Positions 33,518 through 42,971 of a stretch of 64,000 bases of DNA are shown piece by piece (position 1 is the first letter of the stretch; each line of letters begins with the position of its first letter). The notes beneath the pieces were generated by a model. That model saw only the letters and a list, made by a program, of their open reading frames with translations. It had not been told where the DNA came from and ran no database searches. The DNA comes from Prevotella sp. (GTDB lineage Bacteria; Bacteroidota; Bacteroidia; Bacteroidales; Bacteroidaceae), in contig SUYI01000012.1 of assembly GCA_015060485.1 (NCBI GenBank), forward strand, positions 20,872 through 84,871, given 5' to 3'. Position numbers and translations under genes: made by a program.

Positions 33518-36500
33518 CTTGCTGTTCTGACCAACACGGATGATGTATACACCCTTCGGCAGGGTGTCCAGCACACGCATCAAGTCTGCCTTCTGAGCTT
33601 CAGCATGCTTGTGGCCGTCCAGAGAGAAGATTTGGGCGGTGCCGTTTCCGTCAGCCCAGAGGGCTCTGATAGCCGTTGGCTCAGTGCCGTTGAAGCCCTT
33701 GATGATTCCAAACAGGCTCCATGGCTCTGCAGTATAATAAGCCATCACACTATTGTCGTCGACTAACAGCGTACCATTGCTGATGGGACTGCCTTCGAAG
33801 GCATTGGCTGCCGTAGTGGGAACGCTCTCCGCATGGCACTCAACCTTCATTCCCTCGCCCTCTGCACGCCTTGGGGCATTGGCCGGTGTTCCGATATTGG
33901 CAAAGGCTTTGTCGCCAATAGTAGCTACATCCTTACCTATGATGACTGTCATCATGTTGCTGCACCCGTCAAAGGCACTTGCGCCAATGGTGGTGATGCC
34001 GTCGGGTATCGTAACAGAAGTAATGGTTGTGTTGTCCTTGAACGCATCATCAGCAATGCCAGTCACCTGATATGCCTGACCATTAATAACGATCGTGCTG
34101 GAAATTTCTACATCGCCCGTTACGTCACCGCCAGTAACTGTAACGCTGCCATCGTCGGTGATATCGTAATTTACAATATCTGAGACCTCAAGGTAGTATT
34201 CTGCATAACCAGCCTTGTACTCATCATTACCGGCAAAGTCGGCCCTGATTTGGATTCCACCCATTCCGACGATGGTTACGACACCATTTTCGTCAACGGT
34301 AGCGACACTTGAGTCACTTGAAGACCACACGATGGGACTCACGTTGTGCGGGTTGCTCAGCTGGGGTGAAGTGTAGGGCTGTCCTATCTTTGCGGTGAAA
34401 TAGCCGAGAGCGGCGTCATAATGCTCATTTGGCTGAATGGCCAACTCGGGATCGCCCTTTTCACGGTTTGTGATAGTGAAGGTCTTGGTGGCAGCGCTCT
34501 CCTCTCCGGCCAGCGTCTCTCCGGCCTCGTCGGTAGTCACCTTGATGGTATACTCCTTGGCCTCTGTGGGCTTGTACTTCACGCTGTAGTCCTTCGCTTC
34601 ACCGGCAGCGATGTCGACCTCGATCTCGCCCTCCTTGATGTTGTTGATGAAGTAGTAGAGCTTGCCGGTCTGCACATTGCCCTCGTTCTTCACGCTGACG
34701 GTAATGTCCACCTCGTCGTTGGTCTTCAGCGTACCGGCAACGTCAATAGCCTGCACGGTGAACTTCGTGACATCAGGATCCTTCACCGTGAAGGTCTTGG
34801 TGGCAGCGCTCTCCTCTCCGGCCAGCGTCTCTCCGGCCTCGTCGGTAGTCACCTTGATGGTATACTCCTTGGCCTCTGTGGGCTTGTACTTCACGCTGTA
34901 GTCCTTCGCTTCACCGGCAGCGATGTCGACCTCGATCTCGCCCTCCTTGATGTTGTTGATGAAGTAGTAGAGCTTGCCGGTCTGCACATTGCCCTCGTTC
35001 TTCACGCTGACGGTAATGTCCACCTCGTCGTTGGTCTTCAGCGTACCGGCAACGTCAATAGCCTGCACGGTGAACTTCGTCACTTCCTGAGGTGGCTCCT
35101 CACCCTCAATCGTGACAGTAAACATGGGCGAATACTGATAGCCCTTGACCTCTTCGCCTGCTGACATGTAGTAGACATAGTAGAAATAGGTGGCTCCGTC
35201 TTCCAGTCCGGTCAGCTCCACTTCTGCTGTTGCAGAAGCACCGGCAGCCAGCTGAAGAGCCGTTCTGAATGTGCCAGCAGAAGAGCCCTGGTTCTGATTA
35301 TGTAATTTATATAGTTTGACGATGACATCGTTGTCATAGTCCGTACTTCCTGCGTTAGTCACATCAATGCTGACAATCGCCTTACTCTCCTTCACAACCC
35401 ACTGGTCGTCCTCTCTGACAGCATTTTTCGTTTTGGGTGTCATCGTCAGCGTTGCTTCCGATGCGGCATCAATGGTGACGCTGCCAGTAATGAACGGTGT
35501 ATAAGAGTAGGATCCGTCGTAGTATTCGCGCGTACAGATGCCTACTTCGTTGGTTCCTGCTGTTTTAGGAGTATATGTAAAGTCAACAGTCTCTGTGGCG
35601 CCTGCATCAATGTCGAAATGGCGACCTCCAACCATCTCTCCGTCTGCTACAAGGAATATCTGTCCGTTATATAATGAACCATTATTGGTAATAGTGGCCG
35701 TCAGGCTCAGCGGTGCACCAACCTCTTGCTTGCCCGATGCCTCCAACGAACCCGTCAGATCGAATGTCGGTGCCGTAATCGTTAGCGTGTTGTCGCTGAT
35801 GGTAGCTGTCAGGTAGTTCGTTTCTGTTCCAAGATTGGGATACCATGTTTCTGAATCAAGCTCACGGCTAATCGGCTTCAAGTAATAAGTGCCACTTGAA
35901 ACGTTTGCACCCAAAGGAAGAGTACAAGTAAATGAGTTAAATCCATAAGAAGGATCAAGGTTTGCCACATCTTTGGGAACAGCCGACAAAAGCTGTCCTT
36001 CCGTATCAAAGACACCATAACCATATTCAAAAATGTGATTGGCACCTGTTAAGTTCCAGCAGTTGGCAGAAGCACTCGCCAGGAAGTCTTCCGTCACATC
36101 TGTTCTTGACACTTCCGCAAAGTCTGCGTAAACTTTTGAAGTAGTCAATATTGGTGTGACAATGGGCGACACACCCGTATTGGGCTGAGCGCCGAAGATG
36201 GCACCCTGATCAAAACTATAGCCGTCAGAACTGCTGCTGGCTCCTATACCCGAGTTGCTGTCTGGGTCGAGAATCGACAGCAGGAAATACTCGTTGCTGC
36301 CGCCTCCCCAGCCCCAGTTGACGTGGAAATAGTCGTCGCCGCCATAGCCGTCGATGACAAAGGCGTGACCGCCGCCGCTCGACTGACCGCTATACAATAC
36401 GGGACGTCCGGCCTTCAGCTCGTCGTAGACCTTCTGGTTCCATGCTGCCAGCCGGTAGCTGTTGCGGTTTTCATACTTGGTGGCTGCATCATAATCGAAA

Positions 36501-37300
36501 TACTCCAGCCAGGCCGAAGCCACATATCCCGCGTATGCCCCACTGCTTGCCGCAGTATAGTTCATCTGTACTGCCGTGCCGCACATCAGCATCAGACTGG
36601 CTACGGCGCTGATTTGCTCGTCCGTCTCACTGCCGTTATACTTCGGCAGCATGTTGTCCCAGTCAATCGTCGTACCCGCTGCGATTTCCGGCAGGGTGAA
36701 GCCCTTTGTGCCCGTCGTGTAGCCGGGAATGGCTGCCGTCGTCTGCTGCGGATACTTCCAGAAGTACATCACCTGCGCCATGGCCGTTGCCACACATCCC
36801 GTCATCGAATAGCTGTCACCGTCCACCGGACATTGGCTGTTGTACGGGCTGCCCTGGTTCCATTCAATGGTTCCCAGCAGCGGTTCTATGCTGCCGCCGC
36901 TCACCACTCTCCGCGCTACGGCTTCGGGGTGGCTGTCCAGGTATTCCATCTGGTCGTTGTAACCCTTCAGCCAGGCCTGCTTGTTGGCTGGCATATGCTC
37001 CGGGTCGAACGTCCCCCTATCAGAATATCCCAACACGGCGGGAATGCGGTCGTCGGCACCGGCAATGACGTAGCCCTGGCCGTCACCCACGTTGAATACA
37101 TAGTAACTGGGAGACATCACGTCGTCCTGAGCCTGATAATGACTCGTGGCCACCAGGCGCAAATCCTGAAGGACTGCGCTCGAACGGCGCGAACTCATCT
37201 GCTTCGTAATCTTCTGGCGAGCCTCGTCTGGAGTAATGGGACCAGCCATCGCCACTATGCTAGCAAAAAGCACAAAAAGGAGTAAATAGGTCTTTCTCAT
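33503..37300 (-). CDS. Secreted C10 (streptopain-type) cysteine protease with tandem CARDB, Big_2 and BspA-type repeats
   Basis: A 1265-residue exported protease. A signal peptide (cleavage near Ala19) and an inhibitory propeptide (about residues 20-130) precede the C10 catalytic domain, with Cys169 in SMTGCVATAMAQ and His312 in GGGHAFVIDGYG. Beta-rich modules follow, including two CARDB-like domains (about residues 741-838 and 845-942) from a near-perfect 312-bp DNA duplication. Then come a Big_2 domain (VWSSSDSSVATVDENG), a BspA leucine-rich segment (IPDGITTIGASAFDGC) and a C-terminal tail. Relatives such as Prevotella interpain cleave host proteins and complement. It has its own promoter and convergent downstream neighbours. 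Confidence 0.9.
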   Translation of the reverse strand: MRKTYLLLFVLFASIVAMAGPITPDEARQKITKQMSSRRSSAVLQDLRLVATSHYQAQDDVMSPSYYVFNVGDGQGYVIAGADDRIPAVLGYSDRGTFDPEHMPANKQAWLKGYNDQMEYLDSHPEAVARRVVSGGSIEPLLGTIEWNQGSPYNSQCPVDGDSYSMTGCVATAMAQVMYFWKYPQQTTAAIPGYTTGTKGFTLPEIAAGTTIDWDNMLPKYNGSETDEQISAVASLMLMCGTAVQMNYTAASSGAYAGYVASAWLEYFDYDAATKYENRNSYRLAAWNQKVYDELKAGRPVLYSGQSSGGGHAFVIDGYGGDDYFHVNWGWGGGSNEYFLLSILDPDSNSGIGASSSSDGYSFDQGAIFGAQPNTGVSPIVTPILTTSKVYADFAEVSRTDVTEDFLASASANCWNLTGANHIFEYGYGVFDTEGQLLSAVPKDVANLDPSYGFNSFTCTLPLGANVSSGTYYLKPISRELDSETWYPNLGTETNYLTATISDNTLTITAPTFDLTGSLEASGKQEVGAPLSLTATITNNGSLYNGQIFLVADGEMVGGRHFDIDAGATETVDFTYTPKTAGTNEVGICTREYYDGSYSYTPFITGSVTIDAASEATLTMTPKTKNAVREDDQWVVKESKAIVSIDVTNAGSTDYDNDVIVKLYKLHNQNQGSSAGTFRTALQLAAGASATAEVELTGLEDGATYFYYVYYMSAGEEVKGYQYSPMFTVTIEGEEPPQEVTKFTVQAIDVAGTLKTNDEVDITVSVKNEGNVQTGKLYYFINNIKEGEIEVDIAAGEAKDYSVKYKPTEAKEYTIKVTTDEAGETLAGEESAATKTFTVKDPDVTKFTVQAIDVAGTLKTNDEVDITVSVKNEGNVQTGKLYYFINNIKEGEIEVDIAAGEAKDYSVKYKPTEAKEYTIKVTTDEAGETLAGEESAATKTFTITNREKGDPELAIQPNEHYDAALGYFTAKIGQPYTSPQLSNPHNVSPIVWSSSDSSVATVDENGVVTIVGMGGIQIRADFAGNDEYKAGYAEYYLEVSDIVNYDITDDGSVTVTGGDVTGDVEISSTIVINGQAYQVTGIADDAFKDNTTITSVTIPDGITTIGASAFDGCSNMMTVIIGKDVATIGDKAFANIGTPANAPRRAEGEGMKVECHAESVPTTAANAFEGSPISNGTLLVDDNSVMAYYTAEPWSLFGIIKGFNGTEPTAIRALWADGNGTAQIFSLDGHKHAEAQKADLMRVLDTLPKGVYIIRVGQNSKTIHN
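34476..35080 (-). repeat. 312-bp tandem duplication inside the protease gene
   Basis: 34476-34768 and 34788-35080 appear identical base for base, offset by 312 bp (104 codons). Perfect identity at synonymous sites indicates a recent duplication or ongoing conversion. Confidence 0.9.
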
Positions 37301-37326
37301 ATGTTTATAGTTTTAGTTATATGTCG

Positions 37327-37358
37327 CAAAGATAGGAAATCTTTTCTATTATTCCAAA
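37327..37358 (-). promoter_or_regulatory. Promoter of the C10 protease gene
   Basis: Minus strand TTTG (37355-37358), 20 bases, TATCTTTG (37327-37334), about 25 bases before the ATG. Confidence 0.7.
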
Positions 37359-37373
37359 TTTTCTGCCTCATTT

Positions 37374-37404
37374 TTTGAACTTACCAAAAAAATATATACC
37401 TTTG
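37374..37404 (+). promoter_or_regulatory. Promoter of the thioredoxin/TonB_C gene
   Basis: TTTG (37374-37377), 19 bases, TACCTTTG (37397-37404), divergent from the protease promoter. Confidence 0.65.
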
Positions 37405-37437
37405 CAACCATATTTATTCAGCAAAAATACAAGAAAG

Positions 37438-38370
37438 ATGATGATGAGAATACTATCACTATTGGCTTTCGCACTGATGGTTTGCGGTGCGAAGGGCCAG
37501 ACGGCGACGGCGACACAGGATCTGGACGCGAAGTATGCTACCGGTCTGCTGCCTGTAGGGACACTGCCTCCCGACTTGATTGACGCCCTGGGCGAAAAAC
37601 ATCCGATAGCGGATTTTCATGGCCGTTGCGTGGTACTCGACTTCTTTGCCACATGGTGTGGCGACTGCCGCAAGGACATGCCCGAGGTGAAGAAGCTCTA
37701 CCAGAAGTACGACATGGAGGGTGTCGAGTTCATTGGCATATCATTCGATACCAACTCTGAGGTGCTTCAGAACTTCATGGACAAAGAGCCGATACCTTGG
37801 CGTGTGCTCAGCGAACTGAAGAAGATGAAAGAGTCGCAGATGGCGAAAGACTACCACATCCAATGGATTCCAACCATGTATCTGCTCGATACCGAAGGCC
37901 GCATCGTGCTGGCTACGGTCGAGATCAACAAGCTCAAGGCGAAGCTGGCAGAGCTGAAGAAGTCCAACATGCTGGTGGCTCCCGAACTGGCCGGTCAGGA
38001 CCATGCTCCGCAGTATCCCGGTGGTGTGCAGGCGCTGATGAAGTTCCTGTCCAGCAACATCAAATATCCTGTCGAGGCAGAGCACTATGGCGTAGAGGGC
38101 CGCGTGCTCATCAATTTCGTCGTCGAGACCGACGGCACGGTGTCCGACGCGAAGGTGGTTAACACCGAACTGAAGAACCGCCTCTCCGACAAGAAGTTCA
38201 GCAAATATTCCGATATCGACAAGTACGCCATGCGCGAGCAGGGTGAGGGACAGCTCAAGGAAGAGGCGCTGCGCGTCGTTGGCATGATGCCCCACTGGGA
38301 ACCCGCCATGCGTCGCGGCCAGTCCGAACGCGTCAGATACACCCTACCTATCAGCTTCAAGTTGAAATAA
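37438..38370 (+). CDS. Exported thioredoxin-fold protein fused to a TonB C-terminal-type domain
   Basis: A 310-residue protein with a signal peptide. Residues ~40-165 form a TlpA/ResA-like thioredoxin domain with the redox motif TWCGDCRKDMP. Residues ~190-310 match the TonB_C/energy-transducer domain (PQYPGGVQALMKFLSSNIKYP; VEGRVLINFVVETDGTV). It lies after a -33/-7 promoter, so the longest frame (starting 21 codons earlier, across the promoter) is rejected. ATGs at 37438, 37441 and 37444 are all possible. The leader and signal-peptide DNA is duplicated at the start of the next gene. Role: probably periplasmic thiol redox; the TonB_C part may dock to a partner. Confidence 0.8.
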   Translation: MMMRILSLLAFALMVCGAKGQTATATQDLDAKYATGLLPVGTLPPDLIDALGEKHPIADFHGRCVVLDFFATWCGDCRKDMPEVKKLYQKYDMEGVEFIGISFDTNSEVLQNFMDKEPIPWRVLSELKKMKESQMAKDYHIQWIPTMYLLDTEGRIVLATVEINKLKAKLAELKKSNMLVAPELAGQDHAPQYPGGVQALMKFLSSNIKYPVEAEHYGVEGRVLINFVVETDGTVSDAKVVNTELKNRLSDKKFSKYSDIDKYAMREQGEGQLKEEALRVVGMMPHWEPAMRRGQSERVRYTLPISFKLK

Positions 38371-38403
38371 CTGCTGTCCAACAAAAATACAAGAAAGAAG
38401 AAG

Positions 38404-39078
38404 ATGAGAATACTATCACTATTGGCGTTCGCCCTGATGGTTTGCAGTGCGAAGGGCCAGACGGCGACGACCGAGGTACTGCTTGAGACCACCGCGGGCA
38501 ACATCCGCATAGCACTCTTCGACGAGACGCCCCAGCATCGCGACAACTTCCTGAAACTCGTCCGGGAACACGTCTACGACTCCCTGCTGTTCCATCGCGT
38601 CATAAAGGACTTCATGATACAAGCGGGCGATCTTCACAGCAAGCATGCCCAGCCTGGACAACGCCTGGGCTCTGGCGACTACAACTACACCGTCGAGGCC
38701 GAGTTCCGCCTGCCCACGCTCTTCCACCGTCGCGGCATGGTGGCAATGGCTCGCGAGGGCGACCGTGTCAACCCTGAGCGCCGCAGCTCCGCCTGCCAGT
38801 TCTACATCGTCTGGGGCCGTGTCTACAACGACACCCGCCTCGCCAAGGTCCAGGAACGCCTCGACACCACCGCCCACGTAACGCTGACGCCCGAGATGCA
38901 GGAAGCCTACAAAACCGTTGGCGGCATACCTCATCTCGACGGACAATATACCGTCTTTGGCGAAGTCACGGAAGGCCTCGATGTCGTCGACCGCATCCAG
39001 CAGTCAGCCACCGATCCCAACGACCGTCCCCTTCAGGACATCCGCATCCTCCGCGCCACCGTTACCAAGCCCCAGTAA
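38404..39078 (+). CDS. Exported cyclophilin-type peptidyl-prolyl cis-trans isomerase
   Basis: A 224-residue protein with a signal peptide (cleavage near KGQ, residue 19) and a cyclophilin domain that catalyses proline isomerisation in the periplasm. The catalytic region reads LLFHRVIKDFMIQAGD (FHRVI...QGGD type), with MAMAREGDRVNPERRSSACQFYI and the YTVFGEVTEGLDVVD end motif. An ~25-residue insertion (about residues 145-175) precedes the last strand, as in other Bacteroidetes PPIases. Probably co-transcribed with the thioredoxin fusion 33 bases upstream. Confidence 0.9.
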   Translation: MRILSLLAFALMVCSAKGQTATTEVLLETTAGNIRIALFDETPQHRDNFLKLVREHVYDSLLFHRVIKDFMIQAGDLHSKHAQPGQRLGSGDYNYTVEAEFRLPTLFHRRGMVAMAREGDRVNPERRSSACQFYIVWGRVYNDTRLAKVQERLDTTAHVTLTPEMQEAYKTVGGIPHLDGQYTVFGEVTEGLDVVDRIQQSATDPNDRPLQDIRILRATVTKPQ

Positions 39079-39102
39079 CTGCTGTTCCGTCAGGCGTTGT
39101 CC

Positions 39103-39969
39103 CTATCTTGGCGACGGGGGCCTGACGGGGCGGGGAGGCTGGGCCGCCGGGGCACTTGCCGGGCCCGTGCCGTTCATCATCCGCCCGTTCATGCCGTTCC
39201 TGTCGTTCCAGCTATTCTGGCGCGAGCGGTCGTTCCGGTCCCACACAAGATGCTTCAGCAGATCGCCAAGGGGGAATTCCAGTCTGCCGCTACCTATCTT
39301 GATATATGGATTAATGATGGGCGTCGTCGTCCATTGGCCAGTCATGGGGTCCACATAACGCCGCACGCCTAGATTCGTACCAAACGCACTGCTGAATCGG
39401 ATATCAGCATAGCCGCCATACGTCGTCGAATTCATATAGGGAGTCATGGCCGGACCCACCTGCAACTGGTTGACATAGTAATAGCCAAAGGCATGCAGCG
39501 ACACCGCGTCGCTCAACATATAGGCCACCGTACCGCCCACACCATATTGCGTCGATAGTGTGCGCTGCCAAGGCATCCAGTATTTGTTGGCCAGCGCCGA
39601 TGCCGTAAACTGCCACCGTCCCAAGTCCTGATACAGCGACATCCTCCCCATCTCAGTAGTCATCAGCCCTGGCTTATGGTCTGTCATCCCGGAAAAGCCA
39701 ACGTAAGCCCCCTTCCACAGAGGCAGACCGACTCCGCCCTGCTTCGTCAGGTTCGTATAGCTCTGCACCGCCGGATTCGTCGGTGCTGCAAACTGCGGCT
39801 GCATCAATTCCGAACGGAAACGCATGGAGTCAGCCCGCAACTGCCCGCCCACATCCATCTTCTGCACATCAGCATCCTTGCCCGACAGTCCCTGACTGCC
39901 GATTTCCGTCTGAGCACTTCCGTGCAACGACACCATCACTCCCAACAGGAGCATCCATTGCCTCGTCAT
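39103..39969 (-). CDS. Exported outer-membrane-type protein with Pro-rich tail
   Basis: A 288-residue protein from the ATG at 39969 (the longest frame begins 18 codons earlier, across the promoter). A signal peptide (MTRQWMLLLGVMVSLHGSAQ) is followed by beta-strand-rich, Gly/Tyr-rich sequence (GGVGLPLWKGAYVGFSG; YYYVNQLQVGPAMTP) suggestive of a small beta-barrel. The last ~50 residues are basic and then Pro/Ala-rich. I do not recognise the family. Convergent with the cyclophilin gene, 24 bases apart. Confidence 0.65.
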   Translation of the reverse strand: MTRQWMLLLGVMVSLHGSAQTEIGSQGLSGKDADVQKMDVGGQLRADSMRFRSELMQPQFAAPTNPAVQSYTNLTKQGGVGLPLWKGAYVGFSGMTDHKPGLMTTEMGRMSLYQDLGRWQFTASALANKYWMPWQRTLSTQYGVGGTVAYMLSDAVSLHAFGYYYVNQLQVGPAMTPYMNSTTYGGYADIRFSSAFGTNLGVRRYVDPMTGQWTTTPIINPYIKIGSGRLEFPLGDLLKHLVWDRNDRSRQNSWNDRNGMNGRMMNGTGPASAPAAQPPRPVRPPSPR

Positions 39970-39997
39970 ACGCCTTTGCCGATTGCCATTTCCCTGG

Positions 39998-40029
39998 CAA
40001 AGATAGAAAGAAATCCCGAACATTCCAAA
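39998..40029 (-). promoter_or_regulatory. Promoter of the outer-membrane-type protein gene
   Basis: Minus strand TTTG (40026-40029), 20 bases, TATCTTTG (39998-40005), 28 bases before the chosen ATG. Confidence 0.7.
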
Positions 40030-40144
40030 ATTTTAGGGCAGATTTTTATTCCTAGCCAACCACCCGTCCCTTGCCATCCAAACTAACAAGTATTTTTTGT
40101 GAGTTCGTTCGTCATCATCAAGTTCCTTGCCATCATCAAAGTCA

Positions 40145-40717
40145 TCACTCACATTCCTGTAATCTGCACTTTTCTATCTCCACGTCCAACGTCCTGGCCG
40201 TTCTGAAGAAACTATCCAGCATCAGTTTCAGATATTCTTCAACGTCAGGAATCTGTTGCACTAACAGGAAATGCTTCTTGATATGCACAGCCACGTCATC
40301 CGAATCCGTCATACCATAAAAAACAGACGCTGTTCCTCGCGCATTGATGTCATTCACCACCTTCTGAACCCGTGCAAACTCATCGATGTCGAATTTGGAG
40401 AAGCTATGGCACCATGGCCATATCAGATTCACAAACGCACAGTCATTCACAGCTTCCATCAGAAATATCACACCCTGATACTCAAACTGTATCCGCCCTT
40501 CTTCTGTGTATTCAGGCTTGCTTCCCAAATGCTCAATAGTATTCAAAGCCAATTGTCTTGTACTTATTGTTTCTTCCATATTCGTTTCTGCTACTTGATT
40601 GTTAATTGATATTGTCTCTATCACGGGACAACAATCTATGTCTTTTTGCTCACGATAGTAGCGAAAAAGGTTATATATCACTATAAAAACGAGTAAAATT
40701 ATGATATGCATCATCAT
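40145..40717 (-). CDS. Membrane-anchored protein, possibly YbjN-like
   Basis: A 190-residue protein with one N-terminal membrane helix (about residues 3-18). It has a soluble alpha/beta domain in which GRIQFEYQGVIFLMEAVND and the helix FDIDEFARVQKVVNDIN recall the YbjN/type III chaperone-like fold; that assignment is tentative. Its ATG overlaps the stop of the WYL-like gene by one base (TAATG), so the two are probably translated together downstream of dnaB. Confidence 0.5.
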   Translation of the reverse strand: MMMHIIILLVFIVIYNLFRYYREQKDIDCCPVIETISINNQVAETNMEETISTRQLALNTIEHLGSKPEYTEEGRIQFEYQGVIFLMEAVNDCAFVNLIWPWCHSFSKFDIDEFARVQKVVNDINARGTASVFYGMTDSDDVAVHIKKHFLLVQQIPDVEEYLKLMLDSFFRTARTLDVEIEKCRLQECE

Positions 40718-40986
40718 TAATATATCCTTTTAAAATCATCACCAATTTGTTTCCAATAAATTCGAGAGAAGGAATGACCGTTCACGCTCATGATTCTACT
40801 GATTTTGAACGTTCGTTCTTCGCCCATATCCAGACGATATGCCTGAATATACATGCCACCATAATAGTTGGAGTACCTAATGTCGGAGATACGACACGTA
40901 AAGACCTTTCCATTTCGCGTACAGTATTCTATCTCTATCTCCTGATTCAGCTGTACCGCCCTGTCAATCACTTCCTCGATAGCCAT
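40717..40986 (-). CDS. Small WYL-domain-like protein
   Basis: An 89-residue protein consisting of little more than a WYL-like SH3-fold domain: VQLNQEIEIEYCTRNGKVF and YIQAYRLDMGEERTFKISRI correspond to the two core segments. WYL domains bind ligands or nucleotides and often regulate defence systems, usually attached to an HTH, which is missing here. Its start overlaps the dnaB 3' end by 23 bases. Confidence 0.6.
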   Translation of the reverse strand: MAIEEVIDRAVQLNQEIEIEYCTRNGKVFTCRISDIRYSNYYGGMYIQAYRLDMGEERTFKISRIMSVNGHSFSRIYWKQIGDDFKRIY

Positions 40987-42511
40987 TCATCGCTGCCAGT
41001 TTAAATGGATCATATTCATCTGGAGAGAAAATCGTGTTTCCGCCATCTGCATTGATTTTTGAGCCGATAATCTCTCCGCCTTCCGTTGGAGGCCGGTTAG
41101 CCATTGATGGGTCCTCACAATTCTCAAAACGCGTAAACTCACCCACAAATTTCATCATGATAATTCCAGTAGCACCCTTTCGGTGTTTTGAGATAATAAC
41201 CTCTGCCTTATCATGATAGTCGATGAGGCCATCACTACTCATCAAGATACCATAATACTCTGGTCGATGCAGGAAAATCACCATATCAGCATCCTGCTCA
41301 ATGGCACCAGACTCCCTGAGGTCCGACAGCTGAGGACGTTTTCCTTCTGCACCAGTACGCGACTCTACCCCACGATTCAACTGACTCAGCGCCAGTACGG
41401 GAATGTTCAATTCCTTCGCCATACCCTTCAGCGAGCGAGAAATCAGCGACACCTCCTCTTGGCGACTGTTATAGTTCATGCCACTTGCCGTCATCAACTG
41501 CAGATAGTCTATCATAATCAGCTTCACACCATGTTCCTTCACCAGTCGGCGGGCCTTCGTTCTCAGTTCCATCACAGAAAGCCCTTCCGTCTCATCAATA
41601 TACAAAGGCGCTTCCTTCAATTTCTCAATGTTCTTATCCAATCGTAACCAGTCCGACCTGTCTAATTGCCCACTCAACAGTTTCTTACTATCCACCCTAC
41701 ACGCATTGGCCATCAATCGGTTTGCCAACTGCACATCCGACATCTCCAACGAAAAGAATGCCATTGGTATTTTCTGATCAGCAGCAATATTTTTCGCCAA
41801 CGACAGGGCAAATGCCGTCTTTCCCATAGCTGGACGCCCTGCAATAATCACGAGATCAGAGTTCTGCCAACCACAAGTCATATCGTCGAGCAGAATAAAG
41901 CCAGAAGGAATGCCCGTCGTTCCACCTTTGTTGGAATGGGCAATCTTCACCATTTCCATCGCTTTGTCCACAATGGGCGACAACACAGAATAGTCTTTCT
42001 TCATGTTGTTCTGCGACAGCTCAAAGAGAATACTTTCCGCTTCCTGTACCACATCCTTAATGTCGTACGATTCGTCGAAGGCCTTATTACCTATTGTACC
42101 CACATAGCGAATCATCTGCCTGGCCAAATATTTCTCCGCCACAACATTGGCGTGATACACGATATTGGCCGATGTGGCGACTCTTGAACTGAGCTCAGCG
42201 ATGTATCCCGGGCCCCCAACATCATCCAACTTGCCCATCTTCCCCAGCTTATCAGTCACTGTCAACACATCTACAGGACTCTCTTCCGCGTTGAGCTTTA
42301 CGATGGCCTCATACACCATCTGATTTCTGGGCTCATAAAAGCTCTCGACACGCAACAGATTACAGACTTCCATATAGGCATCCCTGTCAATCATCAGCGC
42401 CCCCAGCACAGCCCTCTCCATCTCTGTAGCTTGAGGCTGCACATGGGCCAGTTCTAACGGCATGTCCCTATACTTGCCATTACCATGATTTGTTCTCCTT
42501 TGTTCAGGCAT
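40964..42511 (-). CDS. dnaB: Replicative DNA helicase
   Basis: A 515-residue hexameric helicase that unwinds DNA at the replication fork. The N-terminal DnaB domain (LPQATEMERAVLGALMID type, about residues 25-130) is followed by the RecA-like ATPase with Walker A AGRPAMGKTAFAL (about residue 225), Walker B LIMIDYLQLM (about 330) and the arginine-finger region (QDADMVIFLHRPEYY). Length is typical. It is transcribed with an unknown 142-residue gene upstream (3-base gap) and the WYL-like and YbjN-like genes downstream. Confidence 0.96.
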   Translation of the reverse strand: MPEQRRTNHGNGKYRDMPLELAHVQPQATEMERAVLGALMIDRDAYMEVCNLLRVESFYEPRNQMVYEAIVKLNAEESPVDVLTVTDKLGKMGKLDDVGGPGYIAELSSRVATSANIVYHANVVAEKYLARQMIRYVGTIGNKAFDESYDIKDVVQEAESILFELSQNNMKKDYSVLSPIVDKAMEMVKIAHSNKGGTTGIPSGFILLDDMTCGWQNSDLVIIAGRPAMGKTAFALSLAKNIAADQKIPMAFFSLEMSDVQLANRLMANACRVDSKKLLSGQLDRSDWLRLDKNIEKLKEAPLYIDETEGLSVMELRTKARRLVKEHGVKLIMIDYLQLMTASGMNYNSRQEEVSLISRSLKGMAKELNIPVLALSQLNRGVESRTGAEGKRPQLSDLRESGAIEQDADMVIFLHRPEYYGILMSSDGLIDYHDKAEVIISKHRKGATGIIMMKFVGEFTRFENCEDPSMANRPPTEGGEIIGSKINADGGNTIFSPDEYDPFKLAAMNGYRGSD

Positions 42512-42514
42512 ACC

Positions 42515-42943
42515 TTATTTATTCTCCTTATTCAACTTTTTTCTTTTTCCTTCAGCCCAGTTTTGGTTGGCTTTCGTGGTTTCCGACAAGGTGTCGAGAA
42601 TCTTCACCTTGTCCGCATCGTCCAGCGAGTCATAGCGATCTTTCATTTCCAGCACAATGAACTTCCCGTAACCATTCTCATCATGCAGATTCTCAATCAG
42701 CTCATCCACACTCATCGCCTTAATCTTTCTGTCCCTTTCCTCAATTCGCTTCCTAAACAGCAGATTAAAGATAGCATCCTTTAGCGTCTTCTCGTGCTCT
42801 ACCCACTTACTGCGAAACAGCGCCACCTGTTGCTCTCTCGAAAGTCCAGGCAACATGTCCACACACTTTCTCAACTCTTCATCATCCCATCCCGAAAAAT
42901 GGAACCTCTTCACTTGCTTAATAATGTACTCGTAATCCGTCAT
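42515..42943 (-). CDS. Hypothetical protein upstream of dnaB
   Basis: A 142-residue, highly charged, probably helical cytoplasmic protein with no recognised domain (start MTDYEYIIKQVKRF, Lys-rich end). It has its own promoter and lies three bases upstream of dnaB, so it is likely the first gene of the dnaB operon. No signal peptide, membrane segment or catalytic motif is visible. Confidence 0.6.
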   Translation of the reverse strand: MTDYEYIIKQVKRFHFSGWDDEELRKCVDMLPGLSREQQVALFRSKWVEHEKTLKDAIFNLLFRKRIEERDRKIKAMSVDELIENLHDENGYGKFIVLEMKDRYDSLDDADKVKILDTLSETTKANQNWAEGKRKKLNKENK

Positions 42944-42971
42944 TGCTCACATAATAATAAAAGTTTGACTG

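Noticed and set aside
34421..35164. 247-codon plus-strand frame with internal duplication
   Set aside because: It is the antisense shadow of the duplicated module of the C10 protease.
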